In this document: positions 16,843 to 25,162 of the stretch, piece after piece
Position numbering within the stretch: the stretch's first letter is position 1
Layout: each line of letters opens with the position of its first letter
DNA from: Acanthopleuribacter pedis
Lineage (GTDB): Bacteria; Acidobacteriota; Holophagae; Acanthopleuribacterales; Acanthopleuribacteraceae
Assembly: GCF_017377855.1 (NCBI RefSeq)
Contig: NZ_JAFREP010000011.1
Span: 124,001-188,000 of the forward strand
Direction of reading: 5' to 3'
Length of the DNA stretch: 64,000 bases
Program-made: the position numbers and the translations under genes
The notes under the pieces: model-generated
Told to the model about the DNA's origin: nothing
The model's database searches: none
What the model saw: the letters and a program-made list of their open reading frames with translations, nothing else

Positions 16843-17352
16843 ATGCCGATCTCTTTTACCGAAACGCTTGAATCGCTTAAACATGATCATTATAAACCCT
16901 TTGTTTTGTGGACGATCGCCGTATCCGCCGTGCTCCTGCTGTGGGTTGCTTGGTTTGTTGGGCGACCCCTCCCGCTGGTTGCCCACGGTCACGACGGCCT
17001 GCTAACGGCGGTCACTTTGCCGGACGGATCCGCCGCCTGGACCTTTCGTGCCGCCTTTTCACCCGGTGACGCGCTTGCCCATGTGGTACCGGGTTCCACC
17101 GCGCTGATTCAGCTCGACGGCTTGGCCGAACCGCGTTTCGGCCGTTTGCAGGGGGTTGTCGGGACGCGCGGGCCGGCCGCCGCGGACGGCCGCATCCCCG
17201 TTGATTTCGCCGTGGACGCCGCCGCCTTCAAGGTACCGCTTCAGGACGGTTTGCGTGGACGGGCGCGGGTCCACGTCGGACAGGCTACCCCGCTCCAGCG
17301 GGTTTTGGCCGCGCTTGGCCGTCGACACGTGACCGCGGAAGCCGCCCCATGA
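16843..17352 (+). CDS. minimal HlyD-type membrane-fusion (adaptor) protein
   Basis: 169 residues, against 350-450 for typical HlyD proteins. One N-terminal membrane helix ('FVLWTIAVSAVLLLWVAWFV') is followed by a beta-barrel-like region ('VPGSTALIQLDGLAEPRFGR') and the C-terminal signature 'GLRGRARVHVGQATPLQRVL' of bacteriocin-type adaptors. The long coiled-coil hairpin and lipoyl halves are absent. The stop overlaps the next start (ATGA), so it is translationally coupled to the C39 transporter and probably works with it in export. Confidence 0.75.
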   Translation: MPISFTETLESLKHDHYKPFVLWTIAVSAVLLLWVAWFVGRPLPLVAHGHDGLLTAVTLPDGSAAWTFRAAFSPGDALAHVVPGSTALIQLDGLAEPRFGRLQGVVGTRGPAAADGRIPVDFAVDAAAFKVPLQDGLRGRARVHVGQATPLQRVLAALGRRHVTAEAAP

Positions 17353-20300
17353 GTCGGGCGCGTCGTTTTCTCATTCCCGAGGTCATTCAAACCTCGGCGA
17401 TGGACTGTGGGCCCGCCTCCCTAAAAGCCGTGTTGGCCGGCTTCGGCATCAACGCGGCTTACGACCGTTTGCGCGAGGCCTGCAACACCGAGGTGGACGG
17501 CACCTCCGTCGACACCATCCAGGCCGTGGCCGCGAAGCTTGGCCTGGAAGCGGATCAGTTGATGTTGCCCGTCGACCATTTGTTGACCCAACCCCAACGA
17601 CTTTTGCCCGCGTTGGTCGTGTTGCGGCTACCCCAAGGGCTGCCCCATTTCGCCGTGATCTGGCGCAAGCTGGGGTCCTATTTATTAATGATGGATCCCG
17701 CCAAAGGACGGCGTTGGGTGCACCAGGATCGTTTGGCCGAGGAGTTGTACATTCACCGCGCCGTTGTCGGCGCCGAGGATTGGCGTGAATGGGCCGGCGG
17801 CGAGGGTTCGCTGGATACCTTGCGGGGTTCGATGCGCACCCTGGGTTGTCGCGAGCATGCGGTCGAAGCCTTGATCGCAACCGCCGTTGCCGACGCCTCT
17901 TGGTTTTCCTTGGCCTGTTTGGACGCCGCGCGCCGCATGGTGTACCTGATGGTCCGCGCCGGGGCCTTGAAACGCGGTGCCGAGGCCGCGCGCATGTTGG
18001 ACCACCTGTTCCATTCCGGCCTTAGCGACGGCGACCGCGGGCGCACCATTCCCATTCATTATTGGTCCGTGCGGGAAACCGTGGACGACGCGGATTATTT
18101 GGGGTTGGACGGTGCCGTGTTGGTGACCTTCGCCAAGGCCGAGGCCGCGCCCGAACCGGCGCCGACCGAGTCGTCCGTGGATGCGACAACCGCCGCCGTT
18201 CTGAGCGAGGACGACAGCCAACGGCCGATGCGTCATGTGCTGCGGCTGCTGCGACGTGACGGCTTCGGGATCCTATGGCTGGTTGGGTTCGGCCTTTTGT
18301 TCGCGGCCGTCGGCGTGCTTTTAGAAGCCCTGCTGTTCCGCGCCCTGTTGACGCTGGGCGTGGGGAGCGATGTCGGTGAACGGCTCGGAACCATGACCGC
18401 GCTGCTGGTGTTTCTCTTCGCGCTGCTCTGTTTGCAACTGCCGATTTTCGACGCGATTCTGCGCTTGGGTCGTCATCTGGAAGTGCGTTTGCGGCTCGCG
18501 ATCCTGCACAAGATCCCCTGGCTGGGTGATCGCTACTTCCACAGCCGGCCCACCTCTGATTTGGCCGAACGCGCCCATCGCCTGATGCAGGTTCGCGATT
18601 TGCCCACCCTCGCCGGCCAAGGCGTCGCCGTGGTGGGGAACCTGCTGGTCACCGCCGCCGGCATGATTTGGTTGGCGCCCCGCTACGCGCCGCTGATTGG
18701 GTTGCTCGCCGTCGTGGCCGTGCACGGTCCCTTTTGCGCGCTGTCCTTCCTGACGGAAACCGATCTCAAGGTACGCACCTATTTGGGTTCGATGGGTACC
18801 TTTTACCTCGACGCCTTAAGCGGACTGGTGCCCATCAAAGCGCACGGCGCCGAGCGCGCCGTCCGCACCGAACACGAGGGACTGGTGACCGCCTGGGCTC
18901 GGGCCGCCAAGCGTTTTTTATGGCAATCCGTCGCGCTCGACACCTTGCAACGCACGCTGTTGACCGCTTTGACCACCGTGCTGGTTGTCGGCGCCCTGCT
19001 GGACGGCGCCCAGGGTGGTGACCTGTTGCTGATTTACTGGGCCCTCAACGTGCCGATGTACGGTGAGCAGATCGCCGAGTTGGTACGCCGGTTCCCCGCC
19101 TACCGCAACGTCACCCTGCGGTTGTTGGAACCCCTCGGCGCACCCGGCGCGCCGCCGCCGGCAACGGAGGTCCCGGCCGCGTCGGCCGCGGCCGGCGGAC
19201 CCGAGGTTCGCTTCGAACAGGTGGCCCTCCACCTGGGCGGCCGTCCCGTGATCCATGGGTGTTCCCTCACCGTTGCAGCCGGAGAACACATCGCCGTGGT
19301 GGGTGCCTCGGGTGCCGGCAAGTCCAGTTTGGTCGGCTTGCTCTTGGGTTGGTCAGAACCCAGCGCCGGCCGCATTTTGCTGGACGGTGCCCCGCTTACC
19401 GCCGCGGGCTTTGAGGCCTGGCGGGCACAGACGGCCTGGGTCGACGGTTCCGTGTGTTTGTGGAACCGCTCGCTTGAGGAGAACATTCGTTACGGCACCG
19501 ACAACAGCGCGCCTCCGCTGGATTTGTTGCGCCAGGCCGATTTAACCGAACTCCTCGAAACACTGCCGGACGGCTACCACACCGCCTTGGGTGAAGCCGG
19601 CGGGCTGTTGTCGGGCGGGGAAGGGCAACGGGTGCGCTTGGCGCGGGCCTTCGCCCGGCCCAACGCGCGCTGCGTCATTTTGGACGAACCCTTTCGCGGC
19701 TTGGACCAAAGCAAACGGGAACACCTGTTCGAACAGGCACGTGACCTGTGGTCCCACGCCACGATGTTCTGTATTACCCACGAGGTGCGCGCCGCCGCGC
19801 GATTCCCTCGGGTGCTGGTGATGGACGCGGGCCGCGTGGTCGAGGACGGTGCGCCCGAGCGCTTGTTGGCCGACGCCGATTCCCGCTTCGCCGCCCTGAT
19901 GCGTCAAGAATTGCAAACCCAGGCCTTCCATTTTGACAATCGCTCCGCTTGGCGCAAGTGGCGGCTGGTCGAGGGCCGTTTGCTGGAACCTCAGCGAGCC
20001 TGCATGCCGCACGAGGATGCGTCGTTAGAAGCTGAAAGCTTGGTGCGTACGAAGATGACGACCAAGCGCAAACGAAGAAAACGCATGGGTTTCATGCTTC
20101 GCGGGAGAACGCCTTGTGAGCAATGCGGGCTAGCCCGAATTGCTCACGAGGATTCGTCGCGAGAAGCTGAAAGCCTTGTGAGTACGAAGATGACGACCAA
20201 GCGCAAACGGAGCAGGGCCGACCTTCGGCGTAGCAGCGCACCGTCGCGTATTGCTCGACTGAGTAAAGCGGATGGCCGCACCCCTCGTAATCGCATGGGT

Positions 20301-20366
20301 TTCATGCTTCGCGGGAGAACGCCTTGTGAGCAATGCGGGCTAAAGGTTCCGGCATGGAAGAACTGA
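17349..20366 (+). CDS. C39-peptidase ABC exporter with repeat-derived tail
   Basis: 1005 residues. Residues ~10-135 form a C39 peptidase domain with Cys at about 20 ('QTSAMDCGPASLKAVL'), His at about 100 ('LPHFAVIW') and Asp in 'MMDPAKG'. This domain cuts leaders after Gly-Gly during export. A ~160-residue stretch of unclear nature follows, then the membrane helices (~310-600), then the ATPase: Walker A 'GASGAGKSS' (~651), signature 'LSGGEGQRVRLARA' (~753), Walker B 'CVILDEP' and the H-loop 'CITHEVRA'. From about residue 884 the protein is encoded by inserted repeats (19998-20342) and reads as a basic, repetitive tail ('TKMTTKRKR' twice). The native C-terminus was probably near residue 883. 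Confidence 0.9.
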   Translation: MSRARRFLIPEVIQTSAMDCGPASLKAVLAGFGINAAYDRLREACNTEVDGTSVDTIQAVAAKLGLEADQLMLPVDHLLTQPQRLLPALVVLRLPQGLPHFAVIWRKLGSYLLMMDPAKGRRWVHQDRLAEELYIHRAVVGAEDWREWAGGEGSLDTLRGSMRTLGCREHAVEALIATAVADASWFSLACLDAARRMVYLMVRAGALKRGAEAARMLDHLFHSGLSDGDRGRTIPIHYWSVRETVDDADYLGLDGAVLVTFAKAEAAPEPAPTESSVDATTAAVLSEDDSQRPMRHVLRLLRRDGFGILWLVGFGLLFAAVGVLLEALLFRALLTLGVGSDVGERLGTMTALLVFLFALLCLQLPIFDAILRLGRHLEVRLRLAILHKIPWLGDRYFHSRPTSDLAERAHRLMQVRDLPTLAGQGVAVVGNLLVTAAGMIWLAPRYAPLIGLLAVVAVHGPFCALSFLTETDLKVRTYLGSMGTFYLDALSGLVPIKAHGAERAVRTEHEGLVTAWARAAKRFLWQSVALDTLQRTLLTALTTVLVVGALLDGAQGGDLLLIYWALNVPMYGEQIAELVRRFPAYRNVTLRLLEPLGAPGAPPPATEVPAASAAAGGPEVRFEQVALHLGGRPVIHGCSLTVAAGEHIAVVGASGAGKSSLVGLLLGWSEPSAGRILLDGAPLTAAGFEAWRAQTAWVDGSVCLWNRSLEENIRYGTDNSAPPLDLLRQADLTELLETLPDGYHTALGEAGGLLSGGEGQRVRLARAFARPNARCVILDEPFRGLDQSKREHLFEQARDLWSHATMFCITHEVRAAARFPRVLVMDAGRVVEDGAPERLLADADSRFAALMRQELQTQAFHFDNRSAWRKWRLVEGRLLEPQRACMPHEDASLEAESLVRTKMTTKRKRRKRMGFMLRGRTPCEQCGLARIAHEDSSREAESLVSTKMTTKRKRSRADLRRSSAPSRIARLSKADGRTPRNRMGFMLRGRTPCEQCGLKVPAWKN
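19998..20342. repeat. palindromic repeat family 2, insertion inside the exporter gene
   Basis: Two near-identical direct copies of a ~50-bp segment starting CGCATGGGTTTCATGCTTCG (about 20083 and 20292). Two copies of a segment with GAAGCTGAAAGC and AAGATGACGACCAAGCGC also occur here. Arms ending GAGCAATGCGGGCTA match the hairpin at 11916-11977 and the repeat near 63826. The insertion keeps the reading frame open through all 345 bases. Confidence 0.8.
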
Positions 20367-22450
20367 ACCGCCTGACCTGGGACCGCGCCGCCTTGCCGGT
20401 CGCCCTGCAACACGCCGCCAAAGGTTGGGGTGTGCCGGGGTCCGACAGCGCGCCCGTCGTCGCCGATCCGCGTTCAGGCCCGATTGAAGCGCTGGGTCCC
20501 GCGCTTGGCGTTGACCTGGAACCCGTGGGTTTGCCCTATGCCGCGGCACGCCGTCGCTTGGACCGTGTTACCCGCGCCGTCGTGCAACTGGACGACCGGG
20601 ATGAACCCCGTTTCCTGGTGATCATCGCCGCGCGTGGCGCCCGGCTGCAGGTGTTGGCACCGGGTCGGCAGAGGCGCTGGATCACGCGGCAAGCGCTGGC
20701 GCGTCGGTTGTGCGCGGTTTTGGAAGAACCGCACCGCGACGAGGTCGATCGGTTTCTGGAACATGCCCGCGTGGCACCCGCCCGTCGCGCCAAGGCCGCC
20801 GCCATGCTGATGATGGATCGCATTGGCGCGCGCATGGTGACCGGCATTTGGTTGGTGCGGACCCCCGTGAGCGCTTCGCTCCCGCGACAGCTTCGCGACG
20901 GCCGCGGTGCCATCGCGCTCGCCGCTTTGCCCGCGTGCCACGCCGTTCAGTACCTCTTGATGCTCGCCGCCTGGTGGGTTGTCGGCCGGGCCTTGCTCGG
21001 TGACGGGATCACCGCGGCTTGGCTTGCCGTTTGGGTTTTGCTGTTAATTAGCCGCATTCCCTTCGCCGCCGCCGTGCGCTACCTGCAGGGCGCCGTCGCC
21101 ATCCAACTGGGCGGTTTCCTCAAGCGGCGCCTGCTCGCCGGCGTGCTGCAACTGGAACCCGAGACCATGCGCAGTTTGGGCGTGGGTCGCCTCTACGGCC
21201 GGGTGATGGATGCCGAGGCCTTGGAAAGTCAGGCTGTGAGTGGCGGTGTGCCCGCGCTGTTGTCCATCGTGGAGTTGGTTTTGGCCGCGCTGGTGCTCTA
21301 CCAAACCGGGCCGCTTTTGCCCTTGGTCCTGATCGCCTGGCTCGGAATAACCGCGGTGCTGGTGCGGCGTTTGTGGCTGCGTCGGCAGACCTGGACCGAC
21401 AAGCGGTTGGCCATGACCCACGATATGGTGGAGCACATGGTGGGTTACCGCACCCGTTTGGCCCAACAGCCTTTACATGACCTACACCGCGAAGAGGATG
21501 CCGCGCTGGCCGATTACCACGAGGGTTCCGTCGCCATGGATCGCGCCACCCTGTTGGTGTTGACCCTGGTGCCGCGTGGCTGGCTTTTGGTCGGGACCGC
21601 CGCCTTCGCCCTGTTATTTGTCGGCACCGGAAGCGCCGTCGGGACGACCGCCGCCGCGCTGGGTGGGATTTTGCTCGTGTGGCAGGCCTTGGGCCGGCTC
21701 ACCACCGGCTGTGCTTCCATAATCACCGCCGCCATCGCCGCCGCCCGGATTCGTGACCTGTACCGCGCGGGCTCGATGCCGCACGATCCCGTTGCCGGCG
21801 CCGCGTTGGCCGAGGCGACCCCGGTTGCGCCGCGTGAGGGGACCCCGCTGCTGGAGGCCGCGCGCCTGGGTTTCGCCTACAACGGACGCCGACCCTTGTT
21901 GCGCGATTGCCATTTCGCCGTAAACCAAGGGGATTTGATCCTGTTGGAAGGGGGCTCCGGCAGCGGCAAATCGACCCTCGTTTCCTTGCTCGCCGGCATG
22001 CGCCGCCAAAACGCCGGTTTGCTGTTCCTCAATGGGTACGACGCCCGGGCCATGACGCCGACCCGACGGCGTCGCGCCGTGGTCGCCGTGCCTCAATTTC
22101 ACCAAAACCACCTGTTCACGGGGACCTTCCTGTTCAACCTCCTGATCGGCTGCGCCTGGCCGCCGCAAGTGGCCGACGAGGAACGTGCCTTGACCCTGTG
22201 CAAGGAACTGGGCCTCGACACCGTGCTCGACCGCATGCCCGCGCGCGAGCGCCAGCGGGTGGGCGAGACCGGTTGGCAGCTTTCCCATGGCGAACGCGCG
22301 CGCGTGTTCCTCGCGCGTGCCTTGTTGCAGCGGCCGGACATCGTCGTGTTGGACGAGAGTTTGGCCGCCCTTGATGCTGAAAACAAAGAACGTACGTTGC
22401 AGTGTGTACTGCGCCATGCAAAAACACTGATTTTGGTGGCGCACCGATGA
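20354..22450 (+). CDS. partner ABC exporter with cysteine-less C39-like domain
   Basis: 698 residues from the ATG at 20354, after AAAGG in the end of the repeat; it overlaps the previous gene by 13 bases. Residues 1-130 resemble a C39-like domain ('DRDEPRFLVIIAARGARLQVL') without the catalytic Cys. Membrane helices follow (~190-470). The ATPase has Walker A 'GGSGSGKST' (~532), signature 'LSHGERARVFLARALLQRP' (~643) and Walker B 'IVVLDES'. It stops just after the H-loop ('LILVAHR'), so the C-terminus is short. The two-transporter layout resembles NHLM-type bacteriocin export pairs; a heterodimer is likely. Confidence 0.85.
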   Translation: MEELNRLTWDRAALPVALQHAAKGWGVPGSDSAPVVADPRSGPIEALGPALGVDLEPVGLPYAAARRRLDRVTRAVVQLDDRDEPRFLVIIAARGARLQVLAPGRQRRWITRQALARRLCAVLEEPHRDEVDRFLEHARVAPARRAKAAAMLMMDRIGARMVTGIWLVRTPVSASLPRQLRDGRGAIALAALPACHAVQYLLMLAAWWVVGRALLGDGITAAWLAVWVLLLISRIPFAAAVRYLQGAVAIQLGGFLKRRLLAGVLQLEPETMRSLGVGRLYGRVMDAEALESQAVSGGVPALLSIVELVLAALVLYQTGPLLPLVLIAWLGITAVLVRRLWLRRQTWTDKRLAMTHDMVEHMVGYRTRLAQQPLHDLHREEDAALADYHEGSVAMDRATLLVLTLVPRGWLLVGTAAFALLFVGTGSAVGTTAAALGGILLVWQALGRLTTGCASIITAAIAAARIRDLYRAGSMPHDPVAGAALAEATPVAPREGTPLLEAARLGFAYNGRRPLLRDCHFAVNQGDLILLEGGSGSGKSTLVSLLAGMRRQNAGLLFLNGYDARAMTPTRRRRAVVAVPQFHQNHLFTGTFLFNLLIGCAWPPQVADEERALTLCKELGLDTVLDRMPARERQRVGETGWQLSHGERARVFLARALLQRPDIVVLDESLAALDAENKERTLQCVLRHAKTLILVAHR

Positions 22451-22541
22451 GCGGGCGCCGCGCGGGTTTTTGCTTTCGGCCGAGGTGCTGTGCCGCGAAG
22501 CGTGGCACCGCTTCGGTTGAAGAAATTTAAAGGAGATCATC

Positions 22542-23750
22542 ATGCTTCTGTCTGGATCGATTTTGATGTGGATCGCCGCCCTGCTGGGGGCGCCGTCCAC
22601 GACCGTCCCAACCTTGACCCACGGCCCCGAGCCGACCGGTGCCGCGCGGACCTTGGTGTTGACCGAGGACCTGCGTATCGGCCCCGATTCCGGTGGCGAC
22701 GAATTCATTTGGTACGGCAACGTGTTGCAGATTGAGGCCGACCAACAGGGCAATTTCTTTATTGTCGACAGTGGCAACGACCGCATCGTGATGTTCGACA
22801 AAAACGGCAAGTTCGTGCGGCAAATCGGCCGTCGCGGCGAGGGACCTGACGAGTTTTACGCGCTGGTCTACTTCCATCTATTTAAGGATGGACGGGCCGT
22901 TGCCTTCCAGCAGCAGAACTTCCAAACCAGCTACACCCACTACAACAAGCAGCTCGAATTTGAGAAAACCAAAAAAGTGGTGGGTGACGGCCGTTTAATT
23001 TCGGCCGTTGACTATTCCGAGGACGGGACCTGGATCGCGGGTTACGTGACCTACTTCGACGGCGATTCGGAAACCCGCAAGCGCGAGGTATTCGGGCCCG
23101 ATTACAAAACCCGTATTTCCTTGGGGAATTTTGCCTTAAAACGTTTTGACGCCTCGCGCATGCAGGATCGTTCCTACTGGTTGTCGTTTTTATCGGCGCG
23201 CTTGAGTTGGTACGCCAAGGGGAAAATTTCCTACGTAGCCTTCGACCGCGACAACAACTGTTACACCGCCGCCGGCGAGCATTACGAAATCACCAAGTGG
23301 AACGCGAAGCTGGAAAAAGCGATGGTGATCAAACGCAATTTCAAGCCGTTGTTCCAGGGTGAGGCGGAGATGGAAGCGTCGGTGGCCGAATACAAAGAAG
23401 ACATGATGAATCAGTTGCCGGCGAGCATTCACGAGATGTTCGACGACAACTTCTACCGCAAGGTGGTGGAAACCGCGGGGTACGGAACGCGCAAGATGCC
23501 GATTAACGGGTTGGCGACCATGGAAGACGGCAGTTTGTTGGTGTGGCACGACTACAACCGCAAGACGCGGGTGTCCTTGGTGGACATTTATGGCAAGGAC
23601 GGTGCTTTTTTGGGTTCGTTCAGCCATCCCAACAACGGTTTCAAGCACATGATTTTCAAAAACGGTTTCGCCTACACCTTGGAAACCACCGAGGACGACG
23701 ATGTCGAGGCGGTGCGTTACCGCGTCGCGCTCAAGCCGGTATCCTCCTAA
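22542..23750 (+). CDS. exported 6-bladed beta-propeller protein
   Basis: 402 residues; AAAGGAG lies 6 bases before the ATG. A hydrophobic N-terminus (MLLSGSILMWIAALLGA) suggests export. NHL-like blade motifs follow: 'IEADQQGNFFIVDSGNDRIV' and 'FDKNGKFVRQIGRRGEGPDEF'. This matches the 6-bladed beta-propeller family common in Bacteroidota and Acidobacteriota. It is the last gene of the cluster's forward run, 91 bases after the second transporter. A role in the peptide pathway is not shown by sequence. A similar but distant protein is encoded at 37609. Confidence 0.8.
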   Translation: MLLSGSILMWIAALLGAPSTTVPTLTHGPEPTGAARTLVLTEDLRIGPDSGGDEFIWYGNVLQIEADQQGNFFIVDSGNDRIVMFDKNGKFVRQIGRRGEGPDEFYALVYFHLFKDGRAVAFQQQNFQTSYTHYNKQLEFEKTKKVVGDGRLISAVDYSEDGTWIAGYVTYFDGDSETRKREVFGPDYKTRISLGNFALKRFDASRMQDRSYWLSFLSARLSWYAKGKISYVAFDRDNNCYTAAGEHYEITKWNAKLEKAMVIKRNFKPLFQGEAEMEASVAEYKEDMMNQLPASIHEMFDDNFYRKVVETAGYGTRKMPINGLATMEDGSLLVWHDYNRKTRVSLVDIYGKDGAFLGSFSHPNNGFKHMIFKNGFAYTLETTEDDDVEAVRYRVALKPVSS

Positions 23751-23871
23751 CGGGTGGAAGCCGGCGTCGCTGAACCCGATGGACGAGGCGGGGGATCGGC
23801 CCGCGACTTGGTCGCGGCGATTAATCCGCGGCGGTCGGTCGTGGGGGGTGGGGCGAGGTGGTTCCAAAGTG

Positions 23872-24050
23872 AATCCGCCGACCCTAATTGAACATAAAAA
23901 CCCGGGACTTCGGCGGATTTTATAAGGCAAATGTTTTGAGTTGGTTGCGAGAAGTCAGCGAATATTCGCAAGTTAGGAGGGACTCAAAAACAGACATCTG
24001 CGAAAACGGCCTCTTAACACCCTGGGAATAAGTATGTTAAAACGGCTGCA
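23872..24050 (+). promoter_or_regulatory. CRISPR leader, duplicated copy
   Basis: Closely matches the leader at 36146-36323. Shared blocks are GAACATAAAAACCCGGGAC, CGGCGGATTTTATAAGG, GCGAATATTCGCAAGTT, AAACAGACATCTGCGAAAAC and GTTAAAACGGCTGCA directly before the first repeat. Confidence 0.85.
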
Positions 24051-24296
24051 GTCGCAACGGCCCACGGGTCGTTGCGCGGATTTCAACGTGCATCTACCAC
24101 CCCGTCATCTTGAGCGACCGTCGCAACGGCCCACGGGTCGTTGCGCGGATTTCAACGAACCGGGCGAAGGGTTCACCGATAATGATTGGGTCGCAACGGC
24201 CCACGGGTCGTTGCGCGGATTGAAACGCCGGTTGGGACGTGCCACGTTGCCGTGCGCAGGTCGCAACGGCCTACGGGTCGTTGCGCGGCTTTCAAG
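24051..24296 (+). CRISPR. orphan mini CRISPR array, 4 repeats
   Basis: 37-bp repeats at 24051, 24120, 24190 and 24260 with three spacers of 32-33 bases. Repeats begin GTCGCAACGGCC. Repeats 1-2 end GATTTCAAC, repeat 3 ends GATTGAAAC, and the last is degenerate (CTTTCAAG). The core reads CCCACGGG in repeats 1-3, against CTCCGGG or CTACGGG in the main array. It has its own leader but no adjacent cas genes; the type I-C operon starts 3.7 kb downstream. Confidence 0.9.
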
Positions 24297-24369
24297 GAAC
24301 AGATACCCATGCCAATTTGGGATTGTAATTCGGTTGGTATCACTGTTTGGTTGTACTTTCAGCATAAAA

Positions 24370-24504
24370 GGGACGCAAGCCCGTAAACCGTTGGCAAGGT
24401 GAAACCTTGCCGGATTTAAGCCCAGGGTGGCCACCCGGCGCGGAGCAGCCGGTTGGCCACCCTGGGTTCGGATGTAAAGAAAAAAGGTTCTCTGCAGGAG
24501 AACC
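24370..24504 (+). repeat. three-hairpin repeat, copy E
   Basis: GGGACGCAAGC start; hairpins GGCAAGG/CCTTGCC, CCCAGGGTGGCCA/TGGCCACCCTGGG and GGTTCTC-tgcag-GAGAACC (24486-24504). Left end of the deleted element. Confidence 0.8.
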
Positions 24505-24620
24505 GGAGCCCCGGCGCCAACCTCAAATTCCCCTGGCGGTTGCGATGGATTTAACGATTGTTTTTTCGCGAAAATATGTCAGCCTGGTTTTAATTTTCAC
24601 GAAGCAAAAAGCAGGGCGTC

Positions 24621-24980
24621 ATGGGGCTGTCTCTCGCCAAAACCTGGTTGCATAGGGTATTCCCGACCAAACACCAAGAAACCCTTTTAGATGATGAAGC
24701 GGTTCGGGCAAGGCGCCATCGTGACCGCGCCGGGATCTGTCGCAAACAGAAATGTCCGGCCATGATTGTTGGCGGCGTTTCGGACCATGTCCACGTTCTG
24801 TGCTTGCTTTCGCCGAATGGAACCATCCAAGGTCTTATTCGAACCGTTAAGCGCCAATCCAATGTTTGGCTAAAAAAAACCTGGCCACACATGACCGCCT
24901 TCAGTTGGCAAAAAGGGTATGCCGTCTTTTCCCATAGCGAGAACCACCTGGATTACGAGGAACGTTACCGAAGGGATTGA
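24621..24980 (+). pseudogene. tnpA: IS200/IS605-like transposase with internal deletion
   Basis: 119 residues. It matches the 151-residue transposase at 26863 over its first ~110 residues, including the metal-binding HUH-type motif 'DHVHVL'. After 'FSHSENHLDY' it jumps straight to 'EERYRRD', so about 32 residues are missing, including the helix with the presumed catalytic Tyr ('YIANQKRHH' in the intact copy). The junction falls on CACCTGGATTACG, which occurs at both edges of the missing segment in the intact gene, so the deletion arose between short direct repeats. The frame is kept but the protein should be inactive for cleavage. Confidence 0.85.
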
Positions 24981-25000
24981 TGTGGCTGCCTAGGTTGGTG

Positions 25001-25134
25001 GTGCTCTTTCAGAGCACATCCCGTGGTTGATACGGGGACCCAGGGTTGGGTGCGGGCTGCTTCGCGCCCGCACCCAACCCTGGGCTGAAATCCGGCACGG
25101 CGTTGCCGTGCCACCGGTTGCCGGTGCTGCGTCC
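25001..25134 (-). repeat. three-hairpin repeat, copy F
   Basis: GTGCTCT-ttc-AGAGCAC (25001-25017), CCCAGGGTTGGGTGCGGGC palindrome (from about 25039 to 25084), GGCACGG/CCGTGCC, ending GCGTCCC. Right end of the deleted element. Confidence 0.8.
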
Positions 25135-25162
25135 CTCGGGAAATCCGTCTAAATTGGGTGGG

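Larger units (their letters stand above)
24370..25134. mobile_element. IS200/IS605-like element, internally deleted copy
   Basis: The transposase remnant at 24621-24980 lies between three-hairpin repeats in inverted orientation (copy E 24370-24504, copy F 25001-25134). Flanks and spacer sequences match the intact element at 26601-27473. The copy is 765 bases long against 873, the difference being a deletion inside the gene. Confidence 0.75.
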
